Below are positions 56,623 to 64,000 of a stretch of 64,000 nucleotides of DNA, in pieces. Within the stretch, counting starts at the first letter, position 1, and the number at the start of each line of letters is the position of its first letter. Location: contig NZ_JANFXK010000001.1 of assembly GCF_024459955.1 (NCBI RefSeq), forward strand, positions 372,001 to 436,000. The letters run 5' to 3'. A program made the translations under genes and the position numbers. The DNA comes from Anaerovorax odorimutans. GTDB taxonomy: Bacteria > Bacillota > Clostridia > Peptostreptococcales > Anaerovoracaceae. The notes beneath the pieces are model-generated. The model saw only the letters and a list, made by a program, of their open reading frames with translations, was not told the DNA's origin and did no database searches.

Positions 56623-58260
56623 TTACAGACGCGCCTCTTTTTTCAGCGATTTTATGGTAGTCAGGATCAGTACAATGGCTAAGATGAACAGAACTGACGC
56701 GACCCCTCCCATCAGGAAATTTCCCGCACCGAAGAAGTTCCTGGCAAGCATAACCAGCGCAGTAAGGGTTACCGCAAACATGATTACCATGGGAATCGCT
56801 GTCGGCAGCTTGATTCTGCCTGTTCTTGCAAACCAGGCGGTCAGCGCCAATAAGGCCAGCCCGGCAAGCAACTGGTTGGAGGCCCCGAAAATCGGCCAGA
56901 TTTTTTCATAGCCATAGAGCATCAGTAAAGCGGCGCACCCCACTGTAACCACAGTCCCCACGATCGGTTTCTGCAGAAATCTCTGAAATTGGGGCTGATC
57001 CTCTTTTTCTCCCTTTCCCATTAGTTCCTGGAACATATACCTGGCGATTCTCGTGGCCGTATCCAAAGATGTCAGCGCAAAGGCGGAGAAGGAAAGAATA
57101 ATAAATACGGTTCCCACTTTCATCGGCAGCCCGAATCCTGACATAAAGGTCGCCACGCCGGCGGCAAAGCGGACTGCCGGAGTCCCGTCAACCTGCACCG
57201 CCGTATATGCCACTGCGATAATCGTCACGATTGCCACCACCCCTTCAATGAGCATGGCGCCGTAGCCGATCAGTTTGGCATCCGACTCCTTGTTGATTTG
57301 TTTTGATGTGGTGCCCGAACCCACCAGGGAGTGGAAGCCGGAAATCGCCCCGCAGGCGACGGTGATAAACAGAATCGGGAAAAGATACTGTATCGAGGTT
57401 CCGTCACTGACCGCAAAGGATGTGAACGCGTCCAGCTCCAGGTTGGGATGTTTGATAAAAATTCCCGCAACAGCGCCGATCAGGAGCGCATAGAGCAAAA
57501 ACGAGCACAAATAGTCCCGCGGCTGGAGAAGAATCCATACAGGCATAACCGACGCTATGACAATATAAACCAGCACAATGACGATCCACGCGGTCTTGGA
57601 TAAGGTAAGTACGGGGAAGGTGTATCCCACCCAGATACATACAAACAGAGCAGCCACTCCAATTACTGTAGAGACCGCAATATTGGCGTTCTTCCGATAG
57701 ACGAAAATTCCGAACAACACCGCTAAAGCAATGAAAAGCACCGAGGCCGTACCGGCCATGGCCCCTGTCAGATTGTCCGGGTTGGCCGGATCATAGGCAA
57801 AGGTCCCCGCGCAGATATCCGCAAAGGCAGCCACCACCAGAACCAGCGCCAGCCAGGAAAAAAGGTTGAACAAAAGCTTTCCCGTCTGCCCGATATTCTG
57901 ACGCACCACCTCACCGATGGACTTGCCGTCATGGCGCAGGGAAGCGAAAATGGAGCCAAAGTCATGGACTCCTCCGAAAAAAATGCTCCCGATCACTACC
58001 CAGAGATAAACCGGCAGCCACCCGAAAATAATCGCCTGAATCGGACCGGTGATAGGGCCTGCTCCCGCGATGGATGAAAAATGATGACCCAGAATCACTT
58101 TGGCGTCCGCCGGACAGTAATCCACATCATCCCTCAGAGTATGGGCCGGCGTTGACCTTCTGGCATCAATTCCCCATTTCTTGGCAAGAAACCTGCCGTA
58201 AGTCGCATACGCGACTAAAAATAACACGATCCCAATAATTAACAATAACGCTGCATTCAT
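56623..58260 (-). CDS. cstA: CstA family carbon starvation / peptide-pyruvate transporter
   Basis: A 545-residue membrane protein with about 14 hydrophobic segments. HHFSSIAGAGPITGP (about 54-68) and the FGGVHDFGS motif are hallmarks of CstA/YjiY/BtsT proteins. These take up peptides or, as in BtsT, pyruvate with protons. The length is that of the shorter form. TGAGGAGA precedes the ATG. It follows the DUF8052-like gene by 24 bp, so the two are one transcript. Confidence 0.92.
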   Translation of the reverse strand: MNAALLLIIGIVLFLVAYATYGRFLAKKWGIDARRSTPAHTLRDDVDYCPADAKVILGHHFSSIAGAGPITGPIQAIIFGWLPVYLWVVIGSIFFGGVHDFGSIFASLRHDGKSIGEVVRQNIGQTGKLLFNLFSWLALVLVVAAFADICAGTFAYDPANPDNLTGAMAGTASVLFIALAVLFGIFVYRKNANIAVSTVIGVAALFVCIWVGYTFPVLTLSKTAWIVIVLVYIVIASVMPVWILLQPRDYLCSFLLYALLIGAVAGIFIKHPNLELDAFTSFAVSDGTSIQYLFPILFITVACGAISGFHSLVGSGTTSKQINKESDAKLIGYGAMLIEGVVAIVTIIAVAYTAVQVDGTPAVRFAAGVATFMSGFGLPMKVGTVFIILSFSAFALTSLDTATRIARYMFQELMGKGEKEDQPQFQRFLQKPIVGTVVTVGCAALLMLYGYEKIWPIFGASNQLLAGLALLALTAWFARTGRIKLPTAIPMVIMFAVTLTALVMLARNFFGAGNFLMGGVASVLFILAIVLILTTIKSLKKEARL

Positions 58261-58284
58261 ATCTGTCTCCTCAAAATCATTTGT

Positions 58285-58782
58285 CTAGGCGTTTTGCCAC
58301 TGATAAACCCTCTTAATTTCTTTTCCCAGTTTATTGGTATACACGTTTCCATCACCCAAGTCAACACAAATCAGGCGGATTTTCAAATATCCACGAAAAA
58401 AGAGCAAAAATGACTTTTGAAAGTTTAACCCTCTCAGCAGTCCGGCAGTGCCATCCGGCATATGATCGCTGACCAGAATCCCGGTTATATCCGTATAGAA
58501 ATGGTCTTTTCCGGGCTGGATTTTTTCCGCTTTTTTCGTCAGCCAGGAAAAAAAGGCTTCAATATCGGAAAGCGTGGGCTGCAAGATCTCTTTCATGTAG
58601 CATGTCTCAAAAGTCTCATATTTATCAATAATATCTTTCTTTGTCAGAAAGAGCCGGCCGGAAATCTGGTGATAGCGGGCGATCATCAGAAATTCTTCGC
58701 CCTCGTCAATCGCCGGCGCCTCAATTTCAAAGTTAGCGGAAAGCCGCTTTCGAATCAGTTCCAAGTATTGCTTTTTTTCCAT
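58285..58782 (-). CDS. Hypothetical protein (DUF8052-like)
   Basis: A 165-residue soluble protein of mixed alpha/beta character. RYHQISGRLFLTKKDIIDKYE, DITGILVSD and a closing VYTNKLGKEIKRVYQW recall a small clostridial family now termed DUF8052; this match is from memory and uncertain. No catalytic residues are evident. It lies between the ech terminator and cstA and is probably co-transcribed with cstA. Confidence 0.5.
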   Translation of the reverse strand: MEKKQYLELIRKRLSANFEIEAPAIDEGEEFLMIARYHQISGRLFLTKKDIIDKYETFETCYMKEILQPTLSDIEAFFSWLTKKAEKIQPGKDHFYTDITGILVSDHMPDGTAGLLRGLNFQKSFLLFFRGYLKIRLICVDLGDGNVYTNKLGKEIKRVYQWQNA

Positions 58783-58807
58783 TTTCTCAAATCCTTCCCC
58801 ACTAAAA

Positions 58808-58834
58808 GAGCGGCCGAACCAGTCAGCCGCTCAA
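58808..58834 (-). terminator. Terminator after echF
   Basis: GAGCGGC / GCCGCTC stem with TTTTA on the minus strand. The T-run is short, so partial read-through into the DUF8052-like gene and cstA is possible. Confidence 0.6.
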
Positions 58835-58845
58835 TCTGCTTTTTT

Positions 58846-59673
58846 CTAAATAACTTCCAGACAGTCCTTCGGGCACTGACTTACACACGCTTCGCATGTA
58901 ACACAGGCTTCCTTGTCGACTTTCCAGACTTTTTCTTTTCTGTCAATGGTCAGGGCTTCAACCGGGCAGGCCTTTCCGCAAAGTCCGCAATAAATACAAT
59001 CGCTGATTTTGCATCTCAGACCGGCTTCGTCCTCCGGACAGCTGTACTCAGCTTCCTTTGGTTTTTCAGCCTTCTTGTCTGCCTCAGCTGCCGGCGCGTC
59101 CGCACCGCCCAGGGACAGACACTTCTTCGGACATTTTTCTACGCAGGCTCCGCAGCTTACGCAGGCGTCCGTATCCACTTTCCAGACTTTTTCTTTTCTG
59201 TCTACCGTCAGCGCGTCGCACGGACAATTCTTTGAGCAAAGTCCGCAATAGATACATTCATCCAGATTGCAGGTCAGCTCACCATCAGCAGCTCCGCCAT
59301 CAGCTTTGCCCTTGTTGGGCGCGGCTTTCTCCGGCTTGGGAATTTCGAAGGTATCCACAACCTTTTCCGGTCCCGGCTCCGTATACTGATTTTCCATGAT
59401 CAGGCAAGTCTTTGGACAAGCCTCAACACAGCAGTTACACTGGATGCACTGCATTCTTTCAATCGTCCATGTACGTTTATTTCTATCTACTGTAATCGCA
59501 TTTGCAGGGCACTTTTTCGCACAGATACCGCAGACAATACAGTCCTCTTTACGAATGTCAATGTGTCCCCTTGTCCGCTCCTGCCACTCTCTCGGCACTA
59601 CCGGGTACATGAGAGTCGCGGGCTTTTTGAACAAGCTTCTTAATACTACTTTTCCAATTCTAAAAGTTGCCAT
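58846..59673 (-). CDS. echF: Ech hydrogenase iron-sulfur subunit with six 4Fe-4S motifs
   Basis: A 275-residue polyferredoxin and the electron-input subunit of the Ech complex. The first half is a normal EchF/NuoI (CIVCGICAKKCP and CIQCNCCVEACP, about 45-85). It is followed by two further near-identical units, each with a pair C-x2-C-x2-C-x3-CP: CIYCGLCSKNCP/CVSCGACVEKCP and CIYCGLCGKACP/CVTCEACVSQCP. The units are joined by Ala/Lys/Pro-rich linkers. Canonical EchF has two clusters, so this looks like tandem duplication that added four. ATG 59671-59673 follows AGGTGAGAG. Confidence 0.85.
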   Translation of the reverse strand: MATFRIGKVVLRSLFKKPATLMYPVVPREWQERTRGHIDIRKEDCIVCGICAKKCPANAITVDRNKRTWTIERMQCIQCNCCVEACPKTCLIMENQYTEPGPEKVVDTFEIPKPEKAAPNKGKADGGAADGELTCNLDECIYCGLCSKNCPCDALTVDRKEKVWKVDTDACVSCGACVEKCPKKCLSLGGADAPAAEADKKAEKPKEAEYSCPEDEAGLRCKISDCIYCGLCGKACPVEALTIDRKEKVWKVDKEACVTCEACVSQCPKDCLEVI

Positions 59674-59682
59674 TACTCTCAC

Positions 59683-60762
59683 CTACCTTTCTGTACAGCT
59701 GATGCAAGGGTCGATAGTTAATATCAGAATCGGTACGTCGGCCAGGTCACATCCCTGCAGCATCTTAACCAGCGCAGGAATATTCATGTTGGTCGGAGTT
59801 CTGACTCTCATTCTTTCCAGGAACTTGGAATCCGCGCCTTTGGCGTAGTAGAACGCTTCGCCTCTTGGCTGTTCCAGTCTTACTGCGAACTCGCCTTTCA
59901 CATTTCCTTTAACCGGTACATCGATCGGTCCGTCCGGAATCTGTGAAACAGCCTGCTCGATCAGGTCGATGGACTGGAAAACTTCTCCGATTCTTACTTT
60001 ACATCTTGCGTAGCAGTCGCCGCCTTCTTCTACAACCGGCTCGAAGTTCAGCTTGTGATATACTCCCGGTCCGTTCAGTCTCAAATCCTGAACCAGTCCG
60101 GACCCTCTTGCCACCGGGCCTGTAGCGCTCAGGTCGATCGCATCCTGCTTGGACAGGACGCCAACGCCGCACAGTCTGTTTTTAACAGAGGTATCCGTGA
60201 TGAATACATCTGTCAGTTCTTTAATTTCTTTTTTGAGTCCTTTAAGCGTATCAACGATCTCTTTGAGTGTTTCGTTGTCGATGTCTTTTCTCAGACCGCC
60301 GACTTTGCAAACCGAGAAAATAACCCGGCCGCCAGTTGTCTTTTCAAAAATATCGAGAATCGTTTCTCTGAGCTTCCAGCAGTGCATGAACAGGCTGTCG
60401 AACGCGAAAGCGTCGGCCAGAAGTCCCAGCCACAGCATATGGCTGTGAAGTCTGGACAGCTCGTGCCAGATGGTTCTCAGGTATTCCGCTCTTTCCGGAA
60501 TCTCAACATCCATAGCTCCTTCCACAGATGCGCAGTAGCCCCATCCGTGTCCAAAACTGCAGATACCGCAGATTCTCTCTATAACATATACCATTTCGGT
60601 ATATTCCTTTTTTTCCACCAGCTTTTCCAGTCCTCTATGTATAAATCCAATAGAAGGAATCGCTTCTACTACCACTTCATCTTCAAGCACCAGGTCGAGA
60701 TGAACCGGTTCCGGAAGCACCGGATGCTGCGGTCCGAAAGGAATAATCGTTCTTTTACCCAT
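59683..60762 (-). CDS. echE: Ech [NiFe] hydrogenase large subunit
   Basis: The 359-residue catalytic subunit. All four nickel ligands are present: C65 and C68 in RICGICSFGH and C353 and C356 in DPCISCTER. This marks a true group 4 hydrogenase rather than a NuoD-like homologue. Ech enzymes reduce protons with ferredoxin, or the reverse, while moving H+ or Na+. There is no cleavable C-terminal peptide beyond the DPCxxCxxR end, which is normal for Ech. It lies 15 bp after echD. Confidence 0.93.
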   Translation of the reverse strand: MGKRTIIPFGPQHPVLPEPVHLDLVLEDEVVVEAIPSIGFIHRGLEKLVEKKEYTEMVYVIERICGICSFGHGWGYCASVEGAMDVEIPERAEYLRTIWHELSRLHSHMLWLGLLADAFAFDSLFMHCWKLRETILDIFEKTTGGRVIFSVCKVGGLRKDIDNETLKEIVDTLKGLKKEIKELTDVFITDTSVKNRLCGVGVLSKQDAIDLSATGPVARGSGLVQDLRLNGPGVYHKLNFEPVVEEGGDCYARCKVRIGEVFQSIDLIEQAVSQIPDGPIDVPVKGNVKGEFAVRLEQPRGEAFYYAKGADSKFLERMRVRTPTNMNIPALVKMLQGCDLADVPILILTIDPCISCTER

Positions 60763-60777
60763 ATCTTTCTTCCTTTC

Positions 60778-61131
60778 TTAGTTCTTTGGATTCCATGGAG
60801 TAGGTTCAGCCACCTTGAAGAAATGTCCGCCATAGTCCAATTCGTTATTTACAATCTTGATTCCAAAGAGATCGTGCATTTCGTTCTCATAGATGAACGC
60901 GCCCCAGTATTCGCCGGTAACGCTCTGCACTTCCTCTTCTTCCGGGATCGTTACTCTCAGATTGGTGAGCTCGTGATCCTTATCGAAGGAATATAAAATT
61001 TCGAATCCTTCGGAAACCTTTGTGGCGCAGATTTGCAGCATTCTATAGCCTTCGGCTTTCATGTTTCTGACCGTAGGCAAAAGATCAGAAGCTGCAACGG
61101 GCTCAATAATCTGTTCTTTATATGATCTCAT
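60778..61131 (-). CDS. echD: Ech hydrogenase subunit D (NuoC-like)
   Basis: The 117-residue hydrophilic subunit, a shortened NuoC homologue. YWGAFIYENEMHDLFGI (about 75-91) is the typical family motif. It has structural roles linking EchE to the complex. The ATG lies right after the echC stop with GGAGGA in front. Confidence 0.85.
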   Translation of the reverse strand: MRSYKEQIIEPVAASDLLPTVRNMKAEGYRMLQICATKVSEGFEILYSFDKDHELTNLRVTIPEEEEVQSVTGEYWGAFIYENEMHDLFGIKIVNNELDYGGHFFKVAEPTPWNPKN

Positions 61132-61599
61132 TTAAGCTTCCTCCTTTTCCGCAGGTGCCGGAGCCGCTGTATTTCCGTCCATAGCGTTTCTCTTTTCCTG
61201 AAGAACGCCCAGGCCTTTTACAACGCCGTCAATGATAGCTTCCGGTCTTGCCGCGCATCCCGGAACGTATACGTCCACAGGGATCACGGTGTCCACACCG
61301 CCTAAAATGTTATAACATTCTTTGAAAATACCGCCGTTGTTGGCGCAGATGCCGATCGCTACTACAACTTTCGGTTCCGGCATCTGTGAATAAATCTGTT
61401 TTACAACTTCTTTATTCTGTTCATTTACAGAACCAGTCACCAGGAATACATCCGCGTGCTTTGGGTTTCCGGTATTGATAATACCGAACCGCTCAACGTC
61501 GTACATAGGTGTAAGGCATGCCAGTACTTCTATGTCGCATCCGTTGCAGCTGGAACCGTCATAATGGATGACCCATGGTGATTTTGTTACATATGACAT
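61132..61599 (-). CDS. echC: Ech hydrogenase small subunit (NuoB-like)
   Basis: The 155-residue subunit carries the proximal 4Fe-4S cluster next to the nickel site. Ligand cysteines are C18, C21 (SSCNGCD), C85 (GICANNGG) and C115 (PGCAARPE). The Ala/Pro/Glu-rich tail is unremarkable. GGAGGTG precedes the ATG, 12 bp after echB. Confidence 0.92.
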   Translation of the reverse strand: MSYVTKSPWVIHYDGSSCNGCDIEVLACLTPMYDVERFGIINTGNPKHADVFLVTGSVNEQNKEVVKQIYSQMPEPKVVVAIGICANNGGIFKECYNILGGVDTVIPVDVYVPGCAARPEAIIDGVVKGLGVLQEKRNAMDGNTAAPAPAEKEEA

Positions 61600-61611
61600 C
61601 TCTACACCTCC

Positions 61612-62487
61612 TTATACTAAATATACGATGAATAGGTTGATCATTCCCAGTACCAGCGCTACGATCCACGCTGAATTGAGAGCAACCTGCCATTTCATTC
61701 TTGCGAAACAGTTATCGATCAGAACTTCCAGGAAGTAAGCGGCCAGACAAACGACTACGCCGATCACGGTTCCCCAGATTGTGCCGTTGGCAAAGAAGAG
61801 GAACACGAAGCCCAGAAGGAAAATGTTCTCATACCAGTGAGCCACCTCGATAAGAGCCATCGTCTTTCCCGAAAATTCCGTAACCAGACCTTTTACCAGC
61901 TCCTGATGCGCATGGTGCGACATGGAGAGGTCGAAAGGCGATTTTCTGAACTTGATAGTCAGAATAAATATGAAGCCGAAGAATACTCCGATCAGCGGCA
62001 GGAAGGCCATCGCATCGCCGGAAAGGATCTGACGAACCTCAAAGCTTCCGGTATAGATGTAGAATCCAATCGCTGTTAAAAGTACCATTGGCTCATAAGC
62101 CAGCATCTGCAGCAGTTCTCTTTCCGCTCCCACCTGTGAGTAGGGTGAGTTGGATGAAAAGGCTGCCACGATGAGGAATACGCTTGCCAAAGTCAGTGTA
62201 AAGATTACCAGCAGTAAATCTCCGCCTGCGAAGAAGAAACAGCCTGTAACCAGTACGAAGATAAAGAAGCAAGTTACATAGAAGTCCTGGACTTTATTAA
62301 CTGTGATCGCTTCTTTTTCCCTCAGCTTAAATACGTCGTAGAACGGCTGAAGGACCGGAGGGCCGACTCTGCCCTGCATTCTTGCCGAAATGATACGGTC
62401 GATACCCGCGAGGAATCCCCCAACGAGCGGCGCAAGAACAAGATATGCAACTACAAATATTATTATCTTAATCATTTTAAGCAGCAC
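61612..62487 (-). CDS. echB: Ech hydrogenase membrane subunit B (NuoH-like)
   Basis: A 291-residue integral membrane protein with about eight helices. It has GGFLAGIDRIISARMQGRVGPP (about 23-44) and the E(L/M)VxxFSGK-type loop in LVKGLVTEFSGKTM (about 192-205), which contact the hydrophilic arm. It anchors the complex and joins in ion translocation. It overlaps the end of echA by 11 bp. Confidence 0.92.
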   Translation of the reverse strand: MLLKMIKIIIFVVAYLVLAPLVGGFLAGIDRIISARMQGRVGPPVLQPFYDVFKLREKEAITVNKVQDFYVTCFFIFVLVTGCFFFAGGDLLLVIFTLTLASVFLIVAAFSSNSPYSQVGAERELLQMLAYEPMVLLTAIGFYIYTGSFEVRQILSGDAMAFLPLIGVFFGFIFILTIKFRKSPFDLSMSHHAHQELVKGLVTEFSGKTMALIEVAHWYENIFLLGFVFLFFANGTIWGTVIGVVVCLAAYFLEVLIDNCFARMKWQVALNSAWIVALVLGMINLFIVYLV

Positions 62488-64000
62488 CTCCTGTCATGAT
62501 TGCAACCAGCGAACCGATCATCAGGCCCAGTCCGATGATAATAACCGCTGAGGTTATTACGCATCCGATAACGTTCATCTTAATTTCGCCGAAATATTTT
62601 TCCATGTGCCAGTTTCTCAGGGAAGCGGATACCGGTTTGTCCATGGAACCATGGAACTGCAGGTTGTCTCCCTCGTTAACACCCGACATATAGATTGGTA
62701 CGATTTTCTTCTTGGTCTTTCCGAAGAAGAAAGCGACCAGAAGCAGAACAACCGCTACCATAACAACCATGATAATCATGTTGTCCGCTGATAATGCCAT
62801 GGAAGAAAGTCCTCCGAACACGCCTTCCAGGTACGGAACGAGCGTAGTGCTGGAGATGAGCGGGAACGCCAGGCAGGCTACGATTGTCAGCACTACCAGT
62901 GTGGCGTGAACAAACCACTCTTCTTTATGTACATTCTGTTGAATATTTTCTGTGCCAGCTACGATGGCCGATAATTTTCCCAGCCATTTTGTCCAGTAGA
63001 AGGCCGTTGCCGCACTTCCGAAGCAGATAATTCCCACCAGGATCAGATTTCCGGAATCTACGAAAGCTGTCATGGATGCCCATTTTGAGATCAGCATTCC
63101 GAAAGGCGCCAGGAACATGCCAGCGATACCGATCATCATGAATGCTGCCAAACGAGGCATTCTGCCGAATAATCCGTCCATGTCTTCGATGTTTCTGCTG
63201 CCGATGTTGTGCTCAGCAGTACCTACGCACAGGAACAGTAAGGACTTGGTAATCGCGTGGAATATGATCAGCATGATACCTGCCCATACCGCACCGGCTG
63301 TTCCGATGCCTCCGCAGGTTACGATCAGTCCCAGGTTCGCAATTGTGGAGTAAGCCAGAACTTTCTTGGCGTTGCTCTGCGAGATTGCCGCAAAGGATGC
63401 CATCAGGAACGTTACTCCGCCTACCGTCATGGTCATCAGTCCGGCAAAGTTGCCCATTCCCAGGCAAGGAGCCAGTTTGATAATCAGGAATACGCCAGCT
63501 TTAACCATTGTTGATGAATGGAGCAGCGCGGAAGTAGGTGTCGGTGCTACCATAGCGCCGAGCAACCAGCTGTTGAACGGCATCTGAGCCGCCTTGGTGA
63601 TTCCCGCGAAAGCCAGGAATGCCGCCGGGATCGCCATGATACCGGAGTACATCATTCCGTATGTAATCATCGTGCTCAGCTCTAAAGTCTGATAAACAAA
63701 TCCTAAAATGAGGATTGCCGTCGCGAAGCCCATACCGCCCAGAAGGTTCATGATCAGGGCGCGGAACGCATTGTTGGTCGCCTCTCCTGTCTTGGTGTAT
63801 CCGATGAGGAAGAAGGAACATAAGCTCGTGATCTCCCAGAAGAAGTACACCCAGGTCAGGTTGTTGGACATTACCAGTCCGAACATAGCCCCCAGGAAAA
63901 GGAACATAACGAAGAAGAACCAAGGTCTTCTGTCTTTCTCACCTGCATGGTGATGCTGGAAGTCTTTCATGTAGCCTAAAGCGTACACAGTGATTAAGCT
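62477..64000 (-). CDS. echA: Ech hydrogenase ion-pumping subunit A (NuoL/MrpA-like), partial
   Basis: The C-terminal 507 residues of an antiporter-like membrane subunit; the frame continues off the right edge (SLITVYALGYMKDF is still open at 64000). Antiporter motifs are seen: the conserved Glu in WEITSLCSFFLIGYTKTGEA and Lys in GITKAAQMPFNSWLLGAMVAPTPTSALLHSSTMVKAG. These carry the proton or sodium path. About 100-150 N-terminal residues should lie outside the window. Confidence 0.9.
   Translation of the reverse strand, partial: SLITVYALGYMKDFQHHHAGEKDRRPWFFFVMFLFLGAMFGLVMSNNLTWVYFFWEITSLCSFFLIGYTKTGEATNNAFRALIMNLLGGMGFATAILILGFVYQTLELSTMITYGMMYSGIMAIPAAFLAFAGITKAAQMPFNSWLLGAMVAPTPTSALLHSSTMVKAGVFLIIKLAPCLGMGNFAGLMTMTVGGVTFLMASFAAISQSNAKKVLAYSTIANLGLIVTCGGIGTAGAVWAGIMLIIFHAITKSLLFLCVGTAEHNIGSRNIEDMDGLFGRMPRLAAFMMIGIAGMFLAPFGMLISKWASMTAFVDSGNLILVGIICFGSAATAFYWTKWLGKLSAIVAGTENIQQNVHKEEWFVHATLVVLTIVACLAFPLISSTTLVPYLEGVFGGLSSMALSADNMIIMVVMVAVVLLLVAFFFGKTKKKIVPIYMSGVNEGDNLQFHGSMDKPVSASLRNWHMEKYFGEIKMNVIGCVITSAVIIIGLGLMIGSLVAIMTGGAA

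Overview
This window looks like the chromosome of an anaerobic Gram-positive bacterium of the Clostridia, possibly near Anaerovorax/Emergencia-type Eubacteriales; that lineage is a guess from gene content only. The evidence is a clostridial-order ribosomal/RNA polymerase cluster, strong AGGAGG ribosome binding sites, TTGACA/TATAAT promoters, an Ech-type [NiFe] hydrogenase, an ECF transporter, a LysM-less M23 (SpoIIQ-like) peptidase and a sortase-anchored Cna-B/VWA surface protein. No rRNA, CRISPR array, phage or intact insertion sequence was seen.

Left part (1-19 kb): accessory and house-keeping genes, mostly on the minus strand. A candidate small RNA is followed by an Rpn-type nuclease, an operon of nucleoside kinase, PfkB kinase, LUD protein and PhzF protein, small DUF378/Cys-rich/YdbC proteins and a YyaL thioredoxin-fold protein. 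Next come a decayed cluster with a DUF4160 gene, a TetR/MATE pair with shared operator-like motifs, a Rieske-FAD oxidoreductase coupled to a tocopherol-cyclase-like protein, TraX, a lipoprotein, tRNA-Gly, an aminotransferase and an M23 peptidase.

Middle (19-38 kb): a single 8.5-kb gene for a 2840-residue cell-wall adhesin, then trmB, an ECF transporter operon (ecfT, two ATPases) with a lipoprotein and aroD. After these lies a sensor kinase / REC-MpsC response regulator / NhaC antiporter locus. It is bracketed by two directly oriented copies of a non-coding, hairpin-rich repeat of about 430-560 bp. This bracketed locus is the most unusual arrangement in the window.

Right part (38-64 kb): the translation/transcription core on the minus strand, read rpmG-secE-nusG-rplK-rplA-(L10 leader)-rplJ-rplL, then rpoB-rpoC, rpsL-rpsG-fusA-tuf. 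Further right are a thioesterase, an XRE/DUF3169-like pair, cstA, a DUF8052-like gene and the ech operon (echF to a partial echA running off the right edge). EchF carries six 4Fe-4S motifs instead of the usual two. Together, Ech hydrogenase (ferredoxin-linked H2 and ion pumping), CstA (peptide or pyruvate uptake) and NhaC (Na+/H+ exchange) fit an amino-acid-fermenting anaerobe that couples ferredoxin oxidation to ion gradients (inference).
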